This document shows positions 1-7,468 of a DNA stretch of 51,904 nt, piece by piece. Numbering within the stretch: position 1 is the first letter of the stretch; the number at the start of each line of letters is the position of its first letter. The position numbers were made by a program, and so were the translations under genes. The notes beneath the pieces were generated by a model. It was not told where the DNA came from, ran no database searches, and was given only the letters and a program-made list of their open reading frames with translations. The stretch comes from Frankia canadensis (lineage in GTDB: Bacteria; Actinomycetota; Actinomycetes; Frankiales; Frankiaceae), in assembly GCF_900197875.1 (NCBI RefSeq), contig NZ_FZMO01000157.1:1-51904 (forward strand). The letters run 5' to 3'.

Positions 1-242
1 GCCAGGTCCAGGCCGGTCACCGGGGAGTCGGCGGGAGGGGGCGATGGTGCGGGAGCGCCCGGCTCGGGTTCCGCCTCCCCGGGGACCGGTGCCAGCCAGC
101 AGAGCGGAAACGTCCACGAGGGGGCGAAGCAGCCGGCGACCACTCCGTGCGGCCCGCGGACCGTCACCATCGCGGTCCAGCCCTCGAACAGCCACGCCGC
201 GGCACGCCTGATCGACCGCGTCAGTCGCGTCAGTCGCGTCAT
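1..242 (-). CDS. Unidentified protein, N-terminal fragment cut by window edge
   Basis: An ATG at 242 lies 9 nt past the ACP stop and opens a frame without stops to the window edge, giving 80 codons. I do not recognise the product. The visible part begins MTRLTRLTRSIRRAAAW, has a basic start, a Trp/Val-rich middle (FEGWTAMVTVRGPHGVVAGC) and then a Pro/Ala-rich stretch that looks like a linker. Tight spacing to the ACP and FkbH-like genes suggests the same operon and pathway. Tetronate clusters often carry an acyltransferase and an alpha/beta hydrolase next to these genes (glyceryl acetylation and elimination), but no motif of either can be seen here. The start codon falls inside a 9-nt tandem repeat. 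The reading frame is plausible from its position, not from similarity. Confidence 0.5.
   Translation of the reverse strand, partial: MTRLTRLTRSIRRAAAWLFEGWTAMVTVRGPHGVVAGCFAPSWTFPLCWLAPVPGEAEPEPGAPAPSPPPADSPVTGLDL
217..242. repeat. 9-nt tandem repeat over a start codon
   Basis: The unit cgcgtcagt is present almost three times in a row. On the minus strand it encodes the repeated Thr-Arg-Leu at the start of the partial gene and covers its ATG. Copy-number slippage would add or remove three residues without changing frame. Confidence 0.6.
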
Positions 243-251
243 CTCGTCTGG

Positions 252-503
252 TCAGCCGGCCGGACGAGGAGACGGCGCGGACGTGCAGACCACGGTGTGC
301 ACGTCGCGGAGGCTGGTGGCCGCCAGGACGTCGGGTAGCGAGATGGGCGCGCCGGTCCGCTGTTCGAGGACGGAAAGCAGGGCCAGCAGGTGCACCGAAT
401 CCCAGCCGGGCACCTGGTCGAGGTCGAGCTCCGTGTCGGCCTCGGTCAGCGGCAGGCCCAGCTCGCCGCGCAGGAGTTCGACGAACTCGTCGATGGTGAT
501 CAT
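252..503 (-). CDS. Stand-alone acyl carrier protein (probable glyceryl carrier)
   Basis: An 83-residue protein of the size and fold pattern of a discrete ACP. The phosphopantetheine attachment motif is GWDSVHLLAL with Ser36, followed by the usual helix II/III pattern (LEQRTGAPISLPDVLAATSL). The ATG overlaps the stop of the upstream FkbH-like gene by 4 nt (ATGA), so the two are very likely translationally coupled. Stand-alone ACPs paired with FkbH-like enzymes carry the C3 unit that FkbH makes from 1,3-bisphosphoglycerate; that is family knowledge. The further claim that this ACP delivers glyceryl for tetronate formation is inference from the KAS III-like gene and the thioesterase-less PKS in the same window. 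No methoxymalonyl-forming dehydrogenase or methyltransferase genes lie beside it, which argues against a methoxymalonyl-ACP role. Confidence 0.9.
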   Translation of the reverse strand: MITIDEFVELLRGELGLPLTEADTELDLDQVPGWDSVHLLALLSVLEQRTGAPISLPDVLAATSLRDVHTVVCTSAPSPRPAG

Positions 504-2410
504 GCGGTGCCCTCTCCGGGGTCGGCGTCGACGTGCAGATGCTCGGGCGTCTCCAGCGGCTCGGCGAGGGAATGCCGGAAACACGCGATGTCGCCGTCCG
601 CGTGGTCGCCGGCCGTGGGCACCCGTTCGAATCCGTAGCGCGGGTAGAGGTCGTGGACGAATCCGTTGCGGGCGGAGGGCCGGTAGGTGCCGTGCACGGC
701 CCGCGCGCCACTGGCCCGGGCCTGGTCCAGAATCGTGGAAAGACAGGCCTGTTCGATGCCGCGGGAGAAGACCCGGCAACTGAGCACGAAGTTGTCAATG
801 TGAACGTCCGGGCCGGAGCGCCGCATAAACACGGCGCCGACCAGTCCGTTGTCGCCGAACCGGTCGCGGGAGCGGATGGTGAGCACCCGGGAGTGCGGGT
901 CGGCGAGCAGCTGGTGGACGTCCCCGGGCTGCATCCGCAGGGTGGTGAGATTGAACTGGTTCGTGCGCAGGCTGAGCTGGGAGACGCGCGGTACGTCGGA
1001 TTCGACGGCGTCCGCCAGGCGGACCGAGACCCGCAGTTCGCGCAGGTATCCCTGCAGCGAGTCGAAGCTCTGCAGGAAATCGTTCCGGTCGGCCTCCTCG
1101 CGGTATTTCGTCACGCGGGTCCGGTCTTCCGCCGTGAGCCCCCGGGTGGCGAACCAGCCGTCCGACAGCAGCCGCGTCGGGTGCGACGCCGGCTCGTCGT
1201 CGAGCGCCACGACGGCGACGGCGGGCAGCTCCCGGCTGACCAGCTCACACTCGAAGCGACTGTCATCGACGAAGACGAGGCTGTCCAGCCCGAGGTTGAG
1301 CGCCTCGGCGAGGTCGGCCAGGGCCTCGTGCTTGGGCCGCCAGCTCGCCGTGACACGCACGAAGTCGTCCTCCCGCAGCGGCATGTCCGTGCGGCGGCGC
1401 AGGGCCTCCCGGACCAGGTCACGGTCGTTCTTGCTCACGATCGCCAGCAGCACGCCCTGGGATCCGAGCTGGCGCACCACCCGCTGGAAGCGGGCGAACG
1501 CCTCGCCCCGCGGCGCGTCGGCGACCTCGATGCCCTCGACGCCGTCCTCGCCGAGGATTCCTCCCCACAGCGTGCCGTCGAGATCGAGCACCAGGCACTT
1601 GCGGGTGCGCCCGGCGAGGTGCCGGGCGAGATGCCCCACCTCCGCGGCATAGACGGCGAGCAGGGCCGGGGACAGGTGCGCCCTGGCGTAGGTGCTCAGC
1701 CGCTGCTCGATGAGCGCGACACCGTCGGCGAGGAACGGATCGAGATCGACGACGACCAGGCTCGGGTGGCCCGCGGCCAGCCGCAGCAGCCGCGCGTTCG
1801 CCTCCCGCCACAGCGCGCCGAGTGTCGCGCGGGCGCCGAGGTCGACGAGCTGCGCCTGCCACAGCCGCGGCAGCGGCAGGGTGTTGAGGACGAGCACTCC
1901 CCGTCCGCGCGCTTCGAACTCGGTCACCAGGTGCTCGAGGAGCTGGACCTTCTCGTCGAACGCGCGGGCCACGTCCGCGGGTTGCCACTCCACGGGCAGT
2001 TCGTCGAGGACGACCATCGGATCCAGCACGCACAGCGTCAGGTCGGGCTTCTCGGCGTAGAGGCGGCTTGTCGGGTCCGCGAGGTCGAAGACGTAGCCGT
2101 CGAACGCCGAGACCACCGGGCGTAGCAGCAGGCCATGCCGGGCCAGCTGCATCGTCAGCGGCGCCAGCAGCGGCGCCAGGGTGCCATGTCCGGTGATCGC
2201 CAAGGTGAGGACCGGTGTCGTCGGATGGGCTCGCAGCACGTCGTCCGGATCGAGGCGGGCGAGCAGGTGGCCGGCGCGGAGGCGCTCGGCGTCCGGCAGG
2301 GCGGCGAGCCAACCTGGCACCTCGGCATAGCGAGATGCCAGGTCGCCACGCTGGAACGCGGCGAACAGCTGGCTGGCGGATTCGGGGACGGCGGTCTGGG
2401 TGTCGTCCAT
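500..2410 (-). CDS. FkbH-like HAD-superfamily glyceryl-ACP synthase
   Basis: A 636-residue protein of the long FkbH class. Residues 1-265 form an N-terminal domain of the kind found in large FkbH proteins. The HAD core follows, with DLDGTLWGG at 276-284 as the nucleophile motif, a later IVSKND and a VFVDDS acidic motif. The C-terminal third resembles a GNAT-like fold (FGDNGLVGAVF). Family members dephosphorylate 1,3-bisphosphoglycerate and load the glyceryl group on an ACP. The ATG at 2410 is preferred because AGGAG sits 5-6 nt upstream; an in-frame GTG at 2416 overlaps that ribosome site. The gene overlaps the ACP gene by 4 nt. Without the dehydrogenase, methyltransferase and acyl-CoA dehydrogenase of methoxymalonyl pathways, the likely product is glyceryl-ACP itself, the C3 donor for tetronate rings. 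Confidence 0.92.
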   Translation of the reverse strand: MDDTQTAVPESASQLFAAFQRGDLASRYAEVPGWLAALPDAERLRAGHLLARLDPDDVLRAHPTTPVLTLAITGHGTLAPLLAPLTMQLARHGLLLRPVVSAFDGYVFDLADPTSRLYAEKPDLTLCVLDPMVVLDELPVEWQPADVARAFDEKVQLLEHLVTEFEARGRGVLVLNTLPLPRLWQAQLVDLGARATLGALWREANARLLRLAAGHPSLVVVDLDPFLADGVALIEQRLSTYARAHLSPALLAVYAAEVGHLARHLAGRTRKCLVLDLDGTLWGGILGEDGVEGIEVADAPRGEAFARFQRVVRQLGSQGVLLAIVSKNDRDLVREALRRRTDMPLREDDFVRVTASWRPKHEALADLAEALNLGLDSLVFVDDSRFECELVSRELPAVAVVALDDEPASHPTRLLSDGWFATRGLTAEDRTRVTKYREEADRNDFLQSFDSLQGYLRELRVSVRLADAVESDVPRVSQLSLRTNQFNLTTLRMQPGDVHQLLADPHSRVLTIRSRDRFGDNGLVGAVFMRRSGPDVHIDNFVLSCRVFSRGIEQACLSTILDQARASGARAVHGTYRPSARNGFVHDLYPRYGFERVPTAGDHADGDIACFRHSLAEPLETPEHLHVDADPGEGTA

Positions 2411-2618
2411 CCTCACTCCTGGTCGGCGGCTGGCCCCGCCGACGCCCAGGAGTGAGGCAGGAACGCCTGCGCACCACGATCGAGGGGCCCGGGGCCGCTA
2501 CCTCTCGATCGTCGCCCGGGCGGCTAAAACCCGGCTTTGGTGTGGTTAAGCTCGCGGCCCGTGCCGCCAGCCAGGACGGCACGCCGACCCGGGTCAGTGT
2601 TTCGGTCGTGCCGTCCGG

Positions 2619-3600
2619 TCAGGGGATGCCCGCGCCGACGGCCGGGCGGGGCAGGCCCAGCCGTTCCCGCAGGGTCGTGGCCTCGTAACCACCGCGGAAC
2701 AGCCCGCGCTCCCGCAGGGCCGGGGCGACGCCGCGGGTGATGGCCGGCAGGTCGTGGCGCGAGACGCCGGGGCGGAGCCGGAACCCCTCGACCCCGAGGC
2801 CGTGCCAGTCGGCGAGCAGGTCGGCGAGGCCCTCCGGGGTTCCGGTGAAGATCAGTGCGTCCGAGGTGGTCTCCGCGCCCGCCAGCGCGTCCAGCCGTCG
2901 CAGGCGGGTCCGCGCCTCCTGCTCGGTCCGGTCCAGGAAGACGACGAGGTCGGCGAAGACGCGCAGGGGTGACCTGCGGCCCGCCTCCGCCTCGAGCTTG
3001 CGGACCCAGTCCACGGTCGCGGTCACCGCGTCGGTCTCCCGCGGGGTGAGGAAGACGACGTCGGCGTTGCCCACGGCGAACCGGTGCGAGTGCTCGGCGT
3101 GCGACAGCGCCGGTCAGGTATTCGGCCACGCCAGGGTCGCGGGGGCTGGTGAACCGCGGCGGCGTCCGGCGGGGACCGGGCATGGACACGCCGTGCGCGG
3201 CGGACAGCGGACGCCAGCCCACGCGGCCGCCGGTGAGGTGATCGAGCGTGGCAACCGTGGTCGCCAGCCGGAAGGGGTCGGAGTGGATGGTGGCGGCGGG
3301 CACCAGTCCGATGCGCGTGGTCAGCCGGGCGGTGTAGGCGGCGACCAGCAGGGTGTCGAGGCGGCCGCTGACCTGGTCGGCGCGGTCGTCGGGAGTGCCG
3401 GGGCGGGCGGACTGCAGGGCGGGGGAGTCCTCCATCGTCACGAAGTCCAGCAGTCCCCGCTCCGCCTCGACGATCTGCTCGCCCCAGTAGTCGGCGGTGA
3501 GCAGGTCGCCGCCGCCCGCGTCGGAGTCGCGCCAGGCCGCCGGGTGCCACCCGGCATCGGCGAGGGCGACGGCGAGGTGTAAGCGGCTGTTTTCGGGCAT
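2619..3600 (-). pseudogene. LLM-class flavin oxidoreductase, broken by an internal deletion
   Basis: The start (ATG at 3600, MPENSRLHLAVALADAGWH) and the end (through the stop at 2619) both match the intact paralogue at 5990-7195, but they lie in different frames. Reading from 3600, similarity holds as far as VAEYLTG near 3108; from there the frame giving LSHAEHSHRFAVGNADVV continues the match. Compared with the paralogue about 68 residues (roughly 200 bp) are absent at the junction and the frame changes, so the middle of the TIM barrel is lost. If translated from 3600 the product would run out of frame to a stop at 2524. The family is the NtaA/SnaA/DszA-like two-component FMN monooxygenases. 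An assembly or sequencing fault cannot be excluded, but a simple base error would not remove about 68 codons. Confidence 0.85.
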
Positions 3601-3669
3601 GGCGCGCCTCCAGATGGCGGCTGGCCGCCGCCGTTGGTCGTCCGCGTGCTCGGTGGGGTCCGGAGGGGA

Positions 3670-4269
3670 TCAGCTCCGGGGGCGCAGTCCCGTCATGACG
3701 AAGTCGAGCAGTCGGGCACCGTCGTCCGACGTCTGCTCGGCGGTGAGCGCGATGGCGTTGATCAGCTTCAGCAGTGTCGAGGTATCCAGATCGGAGCGGA
3801 ACGAGCCGGCGGCCTGGGCCGCCCGGAGCAGGCCGTCCACCGCCATCCGCATCTCCCGGCACGCCTGGTACAGCAGGGATGACTCGTGGTGCAGGGTCGG
3901 CATCAGCGACGACGCCAGCCACCGGTAGGCGGTCAGGTGCCGGACGAACGCGCCGATCCACTCCAGCAGCGCGTCCTCGGCGCTCAGCCCCGCGGCGGGC
4001 TCGGCCGCCAGCTGCCGCAGGGATTCGAAACGGTCGGAGAGCACGGCCTCCAGCAGGGCCTCGCGGGTCGCGAAGTGCCGGTAGACGGTGCCGACGCCGA
4101 CGCCGGCGAACCGGGCGACCTCGTGCAGCGAGGCGTCCGCCCCCTGGGCCGCGAAGACCGACCGGGCCGCGGACAACACCCGGGCGCGGTTGCGGGCCGC
4201 GTCCGCCCGGACAGGTTGACCCTGTGCTGACTGGTCCGCGTGGATGCGCGGGGTCGCTGTCGGCGTCAT
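3670..4269 (-). CDS. TetR/AcrR-family transcriptional regulator
   Basis: A 199-residue protein with an N-terminal helix-turn-helix at about residues 46-66 (SLHEVARFAGVGVGTVYRHF) and a variable C-terminal ligand-binding and dimer domain, the normal TetR architecture and length. The ATG at 4269 is chosen because AAGGGGG precedes it at good spacing; the frame is open further upstream but that part has no family resemblance. It lies 61 bp downstream of the MFS exporter on the same strand, the usual pairing of a drug exporter with its repressor. It probably controls the exporter and may respond to the cluster product. The dyad at 5898-5921 in front of the exporter is the best candidate operator in this window. 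Confidence 0.9.
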   Translation of the reverse strand: MTPTATPRIHADQSAQGQPVRADAARNRARVLSAARSVFAAQGADASLHEVARFAGVGVGTVYRHFATREALLEAVLSDRFESLRQLAAEPAAGLSAEDALLEWIGAFVRHLTAYRWLASSLMPTLHHESSLLYQACREMRMAVDGLLRAAQAAGSFRSDLDTSTLLKLINAIALTAEQTSDDGARLLDFVMTGLRPRS

Positions 4270-4330
4270 CGTGGCCCCCTTGGTGTGTGCACCGCCAGAA
4301 TCGCACAGACGCGCGGCCGGTCGGGACCGG

Positions 4331-5839
4331 TCACTGTTGTGGAGCGGACCGTGCGGGGTCACGGATGACGACCACCGCGAGGACGACGGCGGCGGCGGCC
4401 AGTGCCGCGGGCACGTACATCGCCGAGGCGATGCCCTCGGCCCACGCGTGCCGGAGTTGCGCGGCCGGGCTGAGCCCTGGCACCGGGTGAGCGGCGGAGT
4501 CGCGCAGCGAGGTGCCGTACACCGTGGTCAGCACCGCGACGCCCATGGTCGAGCCGACCTGCTGCAGGCACTGGAGCAGGCCGGAGGCGGAGCCGGTGGC
4601 CTGGGGCGGCAGCCCGGCGAGGATCACCGAGTTCAGCGGCATGAACGTCAACCCGATGCCGACGCCGAACAGCAACAGCGGCCCGAGCACGCTCGCCGGA
4701 TAGCTGGACCGGTCGTCCAGCAGCACCAGCCAGACCGCCGCCCCGGCGAGCATCACTGTGCCGATCGTGGTGAGCCGCTTGCCGCCAAGTTTGGTCATCA
4801 TTGTCGGCGCGGTGCGCGCGCAGACGAACTGCAGCGCCGCCATGGGCAGGAACGCGAGCCCGGCGCGCAGCACGCTGAAACCCAGCACCTGCTGGACGAA
4901 GACCGACATATACAGCATGACGCCGCCCATGGCCGCGCCCAGCAGCAGCATGTTGGTGTACGCGGCGGCGCGGGTGCGCTGGCCGAGCAGCCGGTAGGCG
5001 ACGATCGGCTGCTCGGCGCCACGCTCGATCAGTGCGAAGGCGACGAGCAGGACCGCCGCGGCGCCGAACGCGCTCAGAGTGAGGCCGTCGGACCATCCGT
5101 CGGAGGCGGCGCGGATGAAGCCGTAGGCAAGCGAGGCCACCCCCAGCGCGGAGGTGATGGCACCGCCGACGTCGAACCGGGCCGAGTGGCGCGGAGTGTC
5201 CTTCAGGAACCGCGGGGCGAGCAGCGCGGTGGCGGCGCCGAACGGCAGGTTGATGAAGAACACCCAGCGCCAGGAGGCGGTGGCCAGCAGCCCGCCGAGG
5301 ATCAGGCCGAGGGTCAGTCCGAGTCCGGCCATCATGGAGAACACGCCGAGCGCCCGGTGGCGCGCGGGCCCGTCGGCGAACGTGGTCGCCAGCAGGGCGA
5401 GTGACGCGGGTGCCGCGAACGCCGCTCCGGCGCCCTGCACCGCCCGCGCGGCGATGAGCATCTCGGCGTTGCCGGCCAGCCCGGCGGCGAGGGAGGCGAG
5501 TGTGAACACGACGAGCCCGCCGACGAACAGCCGACGCCGCCCGAACGCGTCGCCGGCGCGCCCGCCGAGCAGCAGCAGGCCGCCGAAGGCGAGCGAGTAC
5601 CCGACCTGGACCCAGGCTGCGCCACTGGTGGACAGCGACAGGTCTTCGGTGATCTTGGGTAGTGCGACGTTCACGATCGTGCCGTCCACCACCACCATGA
5701 GCTGACAGGTGACGATGAGCGCCAGTGCGACGGCGAGGCGACGTCGATGTCGCGCCTCGGCAGCCGGATCGGTGGCGGGCTCCACGATCACTGGCTGGGC
5801 CGGCCCGGCCAGTGCGGCCTGCTGGTCCTGGCTGGTCAT
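4331..5839 (-). CDS. MFS drug exporter, DHA2 (EmrB/QacA) family, 14 TM
   Basis: A 502-residue integral membrane protein with hydrophobic segments along its whole length, as expected for the 14-helix DHA2 antiporters. Family signatures are visible: VVDGTIVNVALP in TM1, the loop 2-3 motif GGRAGDAFGRRRLF, and RAVQGAGAAFAAPASLALL followed by GLGLTLGLILGGLL for the antiporter motif. The ATG at 5839 is preceded by GGAGG at 8 nt; a longer frame upstream is not supported. The likely role is proton-driven export of the cluster product and self-resistance. It is followed by the TetR gene, and the 150 bp in front of it hold a strong inverted repeat, so it probably has its own promoter rather than depending on the LLM gene upstream. 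Confidence 0.93.
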   Translation of the reverse strand: MTSQDQQAALAGPAQPVIVEPATDPAAEARHRRRLAVALALIVTCQLMVVVDGTIVNVALPKITEDLSLSTSGAAWVQVGYSLAFGGLLLLGGRAGDAFGRRRLFVGGLVVFTLASLAAGLAGNAEMLIAARAVQGAGAAFAAPASLALLATTFADGPARHRALGVFSMMAGLGLTLGLILGGLLATASWRWVFFINLPFGAATALLAPRFLKDTPRHSARFDVGGAITSALGVASLAYGFIRAASDGWSDGLTLSAFGAAAVLLVAFALIERGAEQPIVAYRLLGQRTRAAAYTNMLLLGAAMGGVMLYMSVFVQQVLGFSVLRAGLAFLPMAALQFVCARTAPTMMTKLGGKRLTTIGTVMLAGAAVWLVLLDDRSSYPASVLGPLLLFGVGIGLTFMPLNSVILAGLPPQATGSASGLLQCLQQVGSTMGVAVLTTVYGTSLRDSAAHPVPGLSPAAQLRHAWAEGIASAMYVPAALAAAAVVLAVVVIRDPARSAPQQ

Positions 5840-5897
5840 GACACGTGCCTCCGGGCGGAGATCGAGGCCGGATGGGTGGCCAGGCGATTCGGACAGG

Positions 5898-5921
5898 TGG
5901 TCCGTTTCGACGATACGGACC
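5898..5921. promoter_or_regulatory. Candidate TetR operator: dyad in front of the MFS gene
   Basis: A perfect inverted repeat of 7-bp arms, ggtccgt at 5899-5905 and acggacc at 5915-5921 separated by 9 nt, lies about 60 bp upstream of the exporter start. The 12-mer tggtccgtttcg at 5898-5909 recurs exactly at 7304-7315 in front of the next LLM gene. Size, symmetry and location suit a TetR-family operator. Binding is inferred, not shown. Confidence 0.55.
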
Positions 5922-5989
5922 GCCAGTCCGCTTTTCAAGCAGGCGCGGCGGTCAGCGAGCGCCCGGCTACCCGATCCTGACCGGGTCGG

Positions 5990-7195
5990 TCAGCTGGCCC
6001 AGGCCGCCAGCCGGGCCGGCGCCGCGGCCGCGATGCCGAGCCGCTCGCGCAGCGATCCGCTCCCGTACCGGGAGCGCAGGACGCCACGGTCGCGCAGCTC
6101 GGGGACGAGGCCCTGGGTGATCGCGAGAAGGTCGTGGGGCAGCGCCGCCGGCCGCAGTCGGAAGCCCGTCACCCCCAGTGACCGCCAGGAATGGAGAAGA
6201 TCGGCCAGATCGCCGGGGGTGCCAGTAAAGATCAGGGCATCGGAGGTCAGGGGGGTGCCGTTCAGCTCGTCGAGGCGGGCCCTGCGCTCGTCCGCCGCCG
6301 CCTGCGTGTCCTCGAGCAGTACCAGCAGGTCCGCGTACACCCGCAGGGGAGCCGGCCGCGGGACGGTCGCCTCCTGTTCCCGCAGGTCGGCGAGGATCTG
6401 CGGGAGGCCATCGAGGCCCGGCGGGGTCACGATGGCGAGGTCGGCCGACCGGGCCGCGAACTCGTGGGAGTAGCGGGTGTGGGACAGCGTGATCACGACG
6501 GGATGCCCCTGGGGTGGGCGCGGCGTGGTGGCGGGGCCGTCCACGCTGAACCAGTCGCCGGTGATGTCGAGGGCCCGCACCTTCGCCGGGTCGACGAACC
6601 ATCCGGCGTCCGGCTGACGGACGAGCGCGTCATCGCCCCAGGTGTCCCAGAGTTGGCGGACCAGGTCGACGGTCTGTGAGCCCGCGGCGAAACCGCGCCG
6701 CAGATACGCCACCACCTCGGGATTGTCCAGGGTGCGCGGCGGGGACGGGCGTGGTTCCCGGTGTGCCGGCAGCGGCCCGGCGGCGCCGCGGTGGACCGCG
6801 ATCGTGCGCCAGCCGGCCCGGCCGCCGCTGAGGTGGTCCAACGTGGCGAGGCCGGTCGCGAGCCGGTACGGGTCGGTCCGCGTGGTCACCGACGGGACGA
6901 TGCCGAGCGAGGAGGTCGCCAGCGCCATCGTGGTGGCCGCCAGCAGCGGGTCGAGCCGGCCGCGCACCTGGTCGTGCCGGTCGTCGGGCTGGCCGGCCTG
7001 GACGGACTGGATCTCCGAACTGTCCTCGATCGTGACGAAGTCCAGAAGGCCCCGCTCGGCCTCGCGGGCGAGGTCCTGCCAGTAGGCGGCGGTGAACAGG
7101 TCCGCCGGACGCGCGTCCGGCGCGCGCCACGCCGCGGGATGCCACCCGGCGTCGTTGAGCGCGACCGCGAGGTGCAGGGACTGGTCCGTCGTCAT
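5990..7195 (-). CDS. LLM-class flavin-dependent oxidoreductase (NtaA/SnaA-like)
   Basis: An intact 401-residue luciferase-like TIM-barrel protein. The N-terminus (LHLAVALNDAGWHPAAWR), the block YWQDLAREAERGLLDFVTIED, and the later SDALIFTGTPGDLADLL are typical of two-component FMN monooxygenases of the NtaA/SnaA/DszA group, which use FMNH2 from a separate reductase. No reductase gene is visible nearby. GGAG sits 6 nt before the ATG at 7195. It is the full-length paralogue of the pseudogene at 2619-3600 and lies at the other side of the MFS/TetR pair, which suggests local duplication. It probably hydroxylates or otherwise oxidises the polyketide; the substrate cannot be read from sequence. Confidence 0.88.
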   Translation of the reverse strand: MTTDQSLHLAVALNDAGWHPAAWRAPDARPADLFTAAYWQDLAREAERGLLDFVTIEDSSEIQSVQAGQPDDRHDQVRGRLDPLLAATTMALATSSLGIVPSVTTRTDPYRLATGLATLDHLSGGRAGWRTIAVHRGAAGPLPAHREPRPSPPRTLDNPEVVAYLRRGFAAGSQTVDLVRQLWDTWGDDALVRQPDAGWFVDPAKVRALDITGDWFSVDGPATTPRPPQGHPVVITLSHTRYSHEFAARSADLAIVTPPGLDGLPQILADLREQEATVPRPAPLRVYADLLVLLEDTQAAADERRARLDELNGTPLTSDALIFTGTPGDLADLLHSWRSLGVTGFRLRPAALPHDLLAITQGLVPELRDRGVLRSRYGSGSLRERLGIAAAAPARLAAWAS

Positions 7196-7468
7196 GTGCG
7201 GCTCCTGGGAGGTGCCCGGGATGGGCGGGCACCGGGTCGGGCGGTGGTGGTGGACCGCGGGTCATGGGCATCCCACGGTCACGTCAGACGCGAAAGGGAC
7301 ACTTGGTCCGTTTCGGGTTGCGAACAGAGTACGGCAGGGTCGCGCCGATCGGATGTGATCGGAGTGATTCGTGTGGACCAAGTGACGCTTTAGGCGTTCC
7401 TATTAGCGTCTGCCCGCGGACCCCGGAGTTCCTGACCCGTTTCCCAGTGACTGTGCGGAGGCCGCGCG
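7196..7468. promoter_or_regulatory. Divergent promoter region with paired inverted sites
   Basis: This 273-bp gap separates the minus-strand LLM gene from the plus-strand P450 gene and must hold promoters for both. It contains cacttggtcc at 7300-7309 and its exact reverse complement ggaccaagtg at 7375-7384, with 65 nt between them. The left copy also carries the 12-mer tggtccgtttcg (7304-7315) found in the dyad in front of the MFS gene. No convincing -35/-10 pair could be assigned. Confidence 0.5.

Noticed and set aside
500-2410. Methoxymalonyl-ACP formation by the FkbH-like protein
   Set aside because: The partner dehydrogenases and O-methyltransferase are not next to it, and AT motifs in the visible PKS modules indicate only malonyl and methylmalonyl units.
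2619-3074. A separate short oxidoreductase gene
   Set aside because: It aligns only with the C-terminal third of the neighbouring LLM paralogue, lacks the N-terminal half of the barrel, and continues the broken gene that starts at 3600.
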